DNA of 64,000 nt from Streptomyces sp. NBC_01497 (GTDB lineage Bacteria > Actinomycetota > Actinomycetes > Streptomycetales > Streptomycetaceae). Position 1 is the stretch's first letter; the number at the start of each line of letters is the position of its first letter. Location of the stretch: NCBI RefSeq assembly GCF_036250695.1, contig NZ_CP109428.1, forward strand, positions 186,001-250,000, read 5' to 3'. Positions 58,197-64,000 of this stretch are shown piece after piece. Both the position numbers and the translations under genes were made by a program. The notes below the pieces were generated by a model. That model was not told the DNA's origin. It made no database searches and was given only the letters and a program-made list of their open reading frames with translations.

Positions 58197-58934
58197 ATGA
58201 AGAAACTCGGTCTGCCGGAACACATCCGGGCGTGTCTGTTCGACCTGGACGGCGTCATCACCAAGACCGCCGTCGTGCATGCCGCGGCCTGGAAGGAGAT
58301 GTTCGACGAATTCCTCCGACGACGTGACGGCGACGGCTTCCGCCCGTTCACCCCGGACGACTACGACCGGTACGTCGACGGCCTGCCGCGCGCCGACGGC
58401 GTCCGCTCCTTCCTCGCCTCCCGCGACATCGAACTGCCGGAGGGCAAGGACAGCGACCCGGAGGACAAGGACACCGTCCACGGACTCGGCAACCGCAAGA
58501 ACACCCTCGTCCTTGAGAAGATCCGCACCGACGGCGTCGAACCGTACGAGGGCACCCTGCGCTACGTCCGGGCCGCCCGCGAGCTCGGCCTGCGCACCGC
58601 AGTGGTCTCGTCCAGCGCCAACTGCCGGGACATCCTGCGGTCGGTGAACGCGGAAGACCTCTTCGAGGTCCGGATCGACGGTGTCGTGGCCGCCGAGCGG
58701 CGCCTGCCCGGCAAGCCGCGGCCGGACACCTTCCTCGCCGCCGCGCACGACCTCGACGTCGCGCCCGGGGACTGCGCCGTCTACGAGGACGCGCTCGCCG
58801 GCATGGACGCGGGCAAGTCGGGGCACTTCGGCTACGTCGTCGGGGTCGACCGGGTGGGCCAGTCCGACGCGCTGCGCGAACACGGCGCCGACATCGTGGT
58901 GAAGGACCTCGCGGAACTGGGGGCGGACGCGTGA
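58197..58934 (+). CDS. Beta-phosphoglucomutase family HAD hydrolase
   Basis: 245 residues from ATG 58197, preceded by GGAAGG. The HAD nucleophile motif is FDLDGVIT with Asp16 and Asp18; motif II is AVVSSSANCRDIL, the lysine is in RLPGKPRPDTFLAAA and motif III in CAVYEDALAGMDAGKSG. The cap insertion is large (residues about 30-110). It interconverts beta-glucose 1-phosphate and glucose 6-phosphate in the cytosol. The stop overlaps the GTG of the GH65 gene (58931-58934), so both are translated together, and the phosphorylase supplies its substrate. Confidence 0.9.
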   Translation: MKKLGLPEHIRACLFDLDGVITKTAVVHAAAWKEMFDEFLRRRDGDGFRPFTPDDYDRYVDGLPRADGVRSFLASRDIELPEGKDSDPEDKDTVHGLGNRKNTLVLEKIRTDGVEPYEGTLRYVRAARELGLRTAVVSSSANCRDILRSVNAEDLFEVRIDGVVAAERRLPGKPRPDTFLAAAHDLDVAPGDCAVYEDALAGMDAGKSGHFGYVVGVDRVGQSDALREHGADIVVKDLAELGADA

Positions 58935-61285
58935 TCACGCACTCCAACTACACGGTCGAACCCTGGGTCCTGCGCGAGTCCGGGATCAACCTCGACGTCC
59001 TGCCGCAGAGCGAGTCCGTCTTCGCGCTCTCCAACGGCCACGTCGGCTGGCGCGGCAACCTGGACGAGGGGGAGCCGCACGGTCTGCCCGGCTCGTACCT
59101 CAACGGTGTCCACGAACTGCACCCCCTGCCGTACGCGGAAGCCGGGTACGGCTACCCCGAGTCGGGGCAGACGGTCATCAACGTCACCAACGGCAAGGTC
59201 TTCCGGCTCCTCGTCGACGACGAACCGTTCGACCTGCGCTACGGCGACGTCCGCTCCCACGAGCGCGTCCTCGACCTCAAGACCGGCCTGCTGCACCGGA
59301 CCTGCGAGTGGGTCTCGCCCGCGGGCTGCGCCATCAGGGTCCGTTCGACCCGCCTCGTCTCCTTCAGCCAGCGCTCGATCGCCGCCGTGCGCTACGAGGT
59401 CGAGGCCGTCGACGCGGACGTACGCCTCGTCGTGCAGTCCGAGCTGATTGCCAACGAGCAACTCCCCGGCAGCGACGGCGATCCCCGCGCGGCCGTGGCC
59501 CTGGAGTCGCCCCTCGTCTCCGAGGAGCACTACGCCCACGAGGGCCGATTGCGGCTCGTGCACACCACGGCACGCAGCGGGCTGCGGGTCGCCGCCGCCG
59601 CCGACCACGGCATCACCGGCCCCGACTCGACCCGTACGAGCAGCGAGAGCGGCAAGGACGTCGGCCGGGTCACCATCACCACGCACCTCCAGCCGGGCGA
59701 GGTGCTCCGGGTGGACAAGGCCGTCGCCTACGGCTGGTCCTCCACCCGTTCCCTGCCCGGCGTGCGCGACCAGGTCGACGCGGCCCTCGCCCAGGCCGTC
59801 AGTACCGGGTGGGACGGGCTCGTGCGCGAACAGCGCTCCTACATGGACGACTTCTGGTCCCGCGCCGACGTCGAGGTCGAGGGCGACGAGGAGATCCAGC
59901 AGGCCGTGCGTTTCGCTCTCTTCCATGTTCTGCAGGCCGGTGCGCGCGCCGAACAGCGGGCCGTCCCGGCGAAGGGACTGACCGGCTCGGGTTACGACGG
60001 GCACAGCTTCTGGGACACCGAGATGTTCGTCCTCCCGCTGCTGACCTACACGGCCCCGCACGCGGTGGAGGAGGCGCTGCGCTGGCGTCACAGCACCCTG
60101 CCCGCCGCGCAGGACCGCGCCGAACAGCTCGGCCTGGAGGGCGCCGCGTTCCCCTGGCGCACCATCGAGGGCTCCGAATGCTCGGCCTACTGGCCGGCGG
60201 GCACGGCCGCGTTCCACGTCAACGCGGACATCGCGAGCGCGGCCGTACGGTACGTCAGCGCGACCGGCGACGAGCGGTTCGAACGGGAGATCGCGGTCGA
60301 ACTCCTCGTGGAGACAGCCAGGTTGTGGCGTTCTCTCGGCCACCACGACCACCACGGTGTCTTCCACATCGACGGGGTCACGGGCCCGGACGAGTACAGC
60401 GCGGCGATGGACGACAACACGTACACGAACCTCATGGCGCGCGCCAACCTCCACGACGCGGCGGACGCGGCGGAACGCCATCCCCGGCGGGCCGCGGAAC
60501 TGGGCGTGGACGACGAGGAGAGCGCCGCGTGGCGGGATGCCGCCGACGCGATGAACATGCCCTACAACAGTGAACTGGGCGTGCACGAACAGCACGCGGG
60601 CTTCACCGGCCACCAGGTGTGGGACTTCGCGGGCACCCGGCCCGACCAGTACCCGCTGCTGCTGCACTTCCCGTACTTCGACCTCTACCGCAAGCAGGTC
60701 GTCAAACAGGCGGACCTGGTCCTGGCGATGTACACGTGCGGTGAGCAGTTCGACGCGGACCAAAAGGCGCGCAACTTCGCCTACTACGAGCCGCTGACCG
60801 TTCGTGACTCGTCCCTCTCCGCCTGCGTGCAGTCGGTGATGGCCGCAGAGGTCGGCCATCTCAGGCTCGCCTACGACTACTTGGTCGAAGCGGCCCTCAT
60901 CGACCTGGAGGACAAGGAGAACAACACCCGCGACGGCGTCCACATCGCGTCGCTCGCGGGCACCTGGATGGCGCTCGTCGCCGGCTTCGGCGGCATGCGG
61001 CACCGCGGCGACAAGCTGGAGTTCACCCCCAAGCTCCCGGAACGGCTGCGCAGGCTCGCGTTCAAGGTGCACATCTTCGGACGCCGGCTCGCGGTGGAGA
61101 TCAAGGCAACGGGCGCCACGTACACACTCATGGAGGGCGAGCCGCTGACGCTGAAGCACTGCGGCGAGGAGATCACGGTCACCGTCTCCGCGCCGGTGGA
61201 GCGCAAGCTGCCGTCCTGGACGGTGCACCCGGCCCCGCTCCAGCCGCCGGGCCGCACCCCCTCACGCGACCACGAACCGACCTGA
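58931..61285 (+). CDS. Glycoside hydrolase family 65 (maltose/trehalose/kojibiose phosphorylase type)
   Basis: 784 residues from GTG 58931. The N-terminal GH65 beta-sandwich is residues about 10-270 (SESVFALSNGHVGWRGNLDE, FDLRYGDVRSHERVLDLKTG). The (alpha/alpha)6 barrel begins around 330 (RFALFHVLQAGARAEQRAVP, KGLTGSGYDGHSFWDTEMFV). The general acid Glu is in HIDGVTGPDEYSAAMDDN at about residue 488; phosphate-binding HIASLAGTW is near 675. A C-terminal beta domain follows. Family members split alpha-linked diglucosides with phosphate to beta-glucose 1-phosphate and glucose, or hydrolyse trehalose. The neighbouring mutase favours phosphorolysis. Which disaccharide is used cannot be read from the sequence. 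Confidence 0.9.
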   Translation: MITHSNYTVEPWVLRESGINLDVLPQSESVFALSNGHVGWRGNLDEGEPHGLPGSYLNGVHELHPLPYAEAGYGYPESGQTVINVTNGKVFRLLVDDEPFDLRYGDVRSHERVLDLKTGLLHRTCEWVSPAGCAIRVRSTRLVSFSQRSIAAVRYEVEAVDADVRLVVQSELIANEQLPGSDGDPRAAVALESPLVSEEHYAHEGRLRLVHTTARSGLRVAAAADHGITGPDSTRTSSESGKDVGRVTITTHLQPGEVLRVDKAVAYGWSSTRSLPGVRDQVDAALAQAVSTGWDGLVREQRSYMDDFWSRADVEVEGDEEIQQAVRFALFHVLQAGARAEQRAVPAKGLTGSGYDGHSFWDTEMFVLPLLTYTAPHAVEEALRWRHSTLPAAQDRAEQLGLEGAAFPWRTIEGSECSAYWPAGTAAFHVNADIASAAVRYVSATGDERFEREIAVELLVETARLWRSLGHHDHHGVFHIDGVTGPDEYSAAMDDNTYTNLMARANLHDAADAAERHPRRAAELGVDDEESAAWRDAADAMNMPYNSELGVHEQHAGFTGHQVWDFAGTRPDQYPLLLHFPYFDLYRKQVVKQADLVLAMYTCGEQFDADQKARNFAYYEPLTVRDSSLSACVQSVMAAEVGHLRLAYDYLVEAALIDLEDKENNTRDGVHIASLAGTWMALVAGFGGMRHRGDKLEFTPKLPERLRRLAFKVHIFGRRLAVEIKATGATYTLMEGEPLTLKHCGEEITVTVSAPVERKLPSWTVHPAPLQPPGRTPSRDHEPT

Positions 61286-61299
61286 CAGAGGGGACTGTC

Positions 61300-61835
61300 C
61301 AGCGAGTAGCTCCGTTCCGTAGTCGGTGGTACCGGCAGGTGACGGACATCGTTGGCGTTATGTCCGGGATGCCGACTCCTCTGTGGCAAGGCTGTCTTCA
61401 GGGCTCCCGGCGCTGGTCATCGAAGATGTGGCGGACGACGGTGAGGTGATCCGGGTCTTCGCCCGGACCCGGGATTTTTTCCGGTGCCCTCCCCGCTGCA
61501 CCGATATCCCGTCCGGACGGTGGCAGGTGTCCCGTCCGGACGGTGGCGGGTGTCCCGGTGGACGATGCCGAGACCGGGAAGGCGCCACGTCCTGCACAAC
61601 CGCGCGGCCGCCACTCTGCAAGCACGGCCACGCGAGAGGAAAGGGGGGCGAGGTGGAGTGCCGGGACGCCTCGCCACCTACGCCGAGGCGATCCCCCGGG
61701 CCCCGCCCAACGCGGTGCAGGCCAGCGATCGCCGCCAGCTGTAGCAGAACTTGTACGACAAAGCCCTCGCCGAGATCCGCACCCACGCCCCCTGCCGGGC
61801 CACCATCAACCCGCACCGCCCCGGCCCAGCGGGGA
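61300..61835 (+). pseudogene. ISL3 family transposase remnant, internally deleted
   Basis: The N-terminal piece is [29 protein letters not shown] (61390-61470). Further on in another frame, [20 protein letters not shown], then [26 protein letters not shown] (61680-61830). These match the start and middle of ISL3 enzymes with several hundred bases missing between them. It joins IS630 sequence at about 61836. Confidence 0.7.
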
Positions 61836-62757
61836 TACGAACCGCTTGCGGTCGAGGTTCATCCGGTTGCGGCAGGACGGGCTGACCGATGAGCCGCGTC
61901 CCGGCAGGCCGCCCTCCATCCTGTTGGACCAGGTCGAGGACGTGCTCACGGCGACGCTGGAGTACGCTCCGGGCCAGGACACGCACTGGTCGCGGGCCTC
62001 GATGGCGAAGCACTCCGGGTTGTCGAAGTCGACCATCAGGCGGACCTGGAAGAAGACTGACCTCAGGCCTCATCTCCAGGACGCGTTCAAGCTCTCCACC
62101 GATCCGCAGTTCATCGCGAGGGTCGTCGATGTCGTCGGCCTCTATCACCATCCGCCCGAGAAAGCGGTGGTGCTGTGCGTGGATGAGAAAAGCCAGGTCC
62201 AGGCGCTGGACCACTCCCAGCCAGTGCTGCCAATGATGCCCGGCACGCCCGAGCGGCGCATCCACGACCACTACCGGCACGGCATCACGAGTCTGTTCGC
62301 CGCCTTCAACACCGCCGACGGCAGCGTCATATCGGAACTGCACCGCCGACACCGCGCCATCGAGTTCAAGAAGTTCCTGGTCACGATCGACAAGGTCGTG
62401 CCAGCCGGCCCCGACGTCCGCCTGATCTGTGACAACTACGCCACCCACAACACCGCCGAGATCAAGACGCGGCTCGGAAAACACCCACGCTTCCACGTCC
62501 ACTTCACCCCCACCGGCTCACCATGGATGAACCAGGTCGAGCGGTGGTTCAGTCTGCTGACGGACAAACTCATCCGCCGCGGGGTGCACACCTCCACGAA
62601 GTCCCCGGAACAGCACATCAGGACCTGGATCGCCGGATGGAACGAAAGCCCCAGGCCCTTCACCTGGACCAAGACCGCCGACGAGATCCTCGACTCCCCC
62701 GCCGACTACCTCACCAAAATCGCACCACAGAGCAGCAGCAACCAGCCACAGACCTAA
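61836..62757 (+). pseudogene. IS630 family transposase, copy 3, N-terminus missing
   Basis: The frame from about 61836 reads [40 protein letters not shown], then all three catalytic blocks: [20 protein letters not shown] (D), [20 protein letters not shown] (D), [20 protein letters not shown] (E). It ends SSNQPQT and TAA at 62755-62757. The first HTH is absent because ISL3 sequence stands there. The last 390 bp are nearly identical to copy 2 at 21942-22331. The stop codon was probably TAG in CTAG before the MITE inserted. Confidence 0.85.
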
Positions 62758-62912
62758 GGGCTGTCCCGTAGCTCTGGGCGCCGCTTGCCGATGTCCGGTT
62801 CGAATTACTTGGTTAGGATCCGGTTTAGGCCGCGATTCGGGGCGCAACCGGGCAATCAGATCTGCTTGTGGTGACCTACCGACCTCTGCCCTGAGTTACG
62901 GGACAACGCTTA
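62755..62912 (+). mobile_element. 158-bp CTAG-type MITE, copy 11
   Basis: Plus orientation, C-TA+AGGGCTGTCCCGTAGCTC...GAGTTACGGGACAACGCT+TA-G. It sits on the stop codon of IS630 copy 3, opposite in orientation to the MITE at the same codon of copy 2. Confidence 0.9.
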
Positions 62913-63240
62913 GCCTCGCCATTTCTGGCGCAGAACACTAGCACCGTCTGCAGGACCGGACCGAGGCGGGATCAGCCCGCCCGAAGTCTTGCGGGCAGAA
63001 CCCCGCAAGTCACGGTCTACTGGACACGGAGGACTCCGCGATCGATGCCTCGCACGTCCGGTCCTCCGAGACGGCGTGCCTTCCATCAGCCATCGAACCC
63101 CCCGCCTCGCTTGACGAGAAGCCAGGGGCACTGCCATGCCAACGGAAAGCAAGCCGCTACGCCTCGGAAGGGGCGTGAAGTAGGACTTTAGGCGATCGTC
63201 CCCTTGACTCCAGTTCTCAAGGATGCACAGTTCCGAGATC
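62913..63240. other. 330-bp gap
   Basis: No intact gene recognised. A short plus-strand stretch (AIDASHVRSSE near 63043) recalls the first-aspartate region of IS5 enzymes but is too short to call. Confidence 0.4.
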
Positions 63241-63657
63241 TCAGGAAGCGATAGCGTCAACCATTGGACGCTTATCCCGGTGAGACCCTGGCTTGCATCC
63301 GGCAAACGGACCTGAGGAATCCCGTAGGGTCGTCATCGCGGTTTGGAGATAATCACGATGCCAGTTCGCCGGGGCGCACATGCCCTCAGTCGGCGATGTC
63401 ATCTCTTGCCAAGCCATCCAGAGACTGTAGAGGTAGGCGATAGCATCGACGTGTAGCCACCATCGCGTGCACCAGGGCGACGATGAGGTGTGCTCGCCCA
63501 CGTAGACCGGTACCAGGAGGTCCTCCACCCACGTAACCAAGTTACCTAGCGCCGCGTCGAACTCTTCACCCTCTAGGAAAAGAATGAAAGCGGGACGCAC
63601 AGTGAGGCTCGATGCGAGCTCCGATCCGACCGGTGTGTCTGAGCTTACTTCTGTCAC
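63241..63657 (-). CDS. DUF4913 domain protein
   Basis: 138 residues from GTG 63655-63657, six bases after GGGAG. The family block is clear: LVTWVEDLLVPVYVGEHTSS, SPWCTRWWLHVDAIAYLYSL, WMAWQEMTSPTEG, WHRDYLQTAMTTLRDSSGPF AGC. DUF4913 proteins are typical of actinobacterial plasmids and integrative elements and have no known activity. This hints at plasmid or ICE ancestry of the right end. No transfer genes are seen beside it. Confidence 0.85.
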   Translation of the reverse strand: MTEVSSDTPVGSELASSLTVRPAFILFLEGEEFDAALGNLVTWVEDLLVPVYVGEHTSSSPWCTRWWLHVDAIAYLYSLWMAWQEMTSPTEGMCAPANWHRDYLQTAMTTLRDSSGPFAGCKPGSHRDKRPMVDAIAS

Positions 63658-63759
63658 AGCACGCTCCCATCTCTACGCCATCTGCATTGTTTGTCTAGTA
63701 TGGGCTGCGTCTCGTCAACGCCCCCTACAGTAGGACAACGCGTGACTTGCGAAGTCAGT

Positions 63760-64000
63760 TCAATCTCTCCCCTGCCGTAATGCGATGCCACGCTCTGGCA
63801 TGAACGTGACGAACCGCACGAGCCACTCAATCGGGCCGTGCTGGAACCGCCGCAACAGTAGTTGACTGAGGTAGAGGCCACTGATGTATATCAGTACGGC
63901 TGCGACGAACGTTCCGAAGGGGCCGACACGCCCATACAACCCCGCCCCATACCCCGTGAACATGAGACAGAAAAAGAGTGACTGCCCTAGGTAGTTCGTC
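63760..64000 (-). CDS. DUF418 family membrane protein, C-terminal part
   Basis: The frame enters from the right window edge and ends at 63760. It reads TNYLGQSLFFCLMFTGYGAG, LYGRVGPFGTFVAAVLIYIS, GLYLSQLLLRRFQHGPIEWL VRFVTF, the conserved end of DUF418 proteins with the last two or three membrane helices. These are multi-pass inner-membrane proteins of unknown transport or sensing role. Start and N-terminus lie outside the window. Confidence 0.85.
   Translation of the reverse strand, partial: TNYLGQSLFFCLMFTGYGAGLYGRVGPFGTFVAAVLIYISGLYLSQLLLRRFQHGPIEWLVRFVTFMPERGIALRQGRD

Noticed and set aside
58832..61228. 798-codon open frame on the minus strand opposite GH65
   Set aside because: It is the antisense shadow of the GH65 gene: codon-position GC bias of the real gene keeps the reverse frame open. 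The product has no family-like motifs.

Overview
The window looks like an accessory region of a high-GC actinomycete, almost certainly Streptomyces. Family-specific proteins point there: DUF5709, a WhiB-like protein, a SigR-like ECF factor, an actinobacterial QcrB with PDWY, DUF4913 and DUF418. GTG and TTG starts are common. No rRNA, tRNA, CRISPR array, integrase or replication gene was recognised. The density of insertion sequences (IS1380, ISAzo13, IS5, IS630, IS3, IS110, IS701, ISAs1, IS200/IS605 TnpB and ISL3), most of them broken, suggests a chromosome arm or a large plasmid.

Layout. 0-6 kb: IS1380, a methyltransferase gene cut by an ISAzo13 element, IS5 and IS630. 6-10 kb: two TetR genes (one eroded), a sigma factor and a DUF5709 protein. 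10-22.5 kb: IS copies and remnants around a secreted DUF5010/CBM6/ricin-lectin protein and a GNAT acetyltransferase. 22.7-29 kb: SigR-like sigma factor, WhiB-like protein, 6-phosphogluconate dehydrogenase, chorismate mutase-like protein and an SDR oxidoreductase. 29-36 kb: nested IS remnants. 36-40.4 kb: an acyltransferase-3 membrane protein and a second-copy type cytochrome b (QcrB). 40.8-50.5 kb: more IS debris, one intact IS3, DUF488, and long stretches with no recognisable gene. 51-57 kb: small GNAT protein, IS110, an intact IS5 and a caspase-fold-like protein with a helical C-terminus. 58-61.3 kb: a translationally coupled beta-phosphoglucomutase / GH65 phosphorylase pair. The right end carries ISL3 and IS630 remnants, DUF4913 and the C-terminus of a DUF418 membrane protein.

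The most distinctive feature is a family of short non-autonomous elements of about 158 bp. I found 11 clear copies plus two that share only the ends and the length. They have nearly identical terminal inverted repeats, an internal inverted repeat, and almost always CTA...TAG at the borders, as expected for TA-duplicating insertion at CTAG. They interrupt an IS1380 gene and an IS110 gene. They also sit at the same stop codon of two IS630 copies in opposite orientations. No transposase gene with these ends is present in the window.

Functional links are few. The GH65 enzyme and the HAD mutase form a disaccharide phosphorolysis module (beta-glucose 1-phosphate to glucose 6-phosphate), and 6-phosphogluconate dehydrogenase elsewhere in the window acts further down the same carbon route. 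The other intact genes are mostly isolated between mobile elements, some with clear ribosome binding sites but no obvious operon partners.
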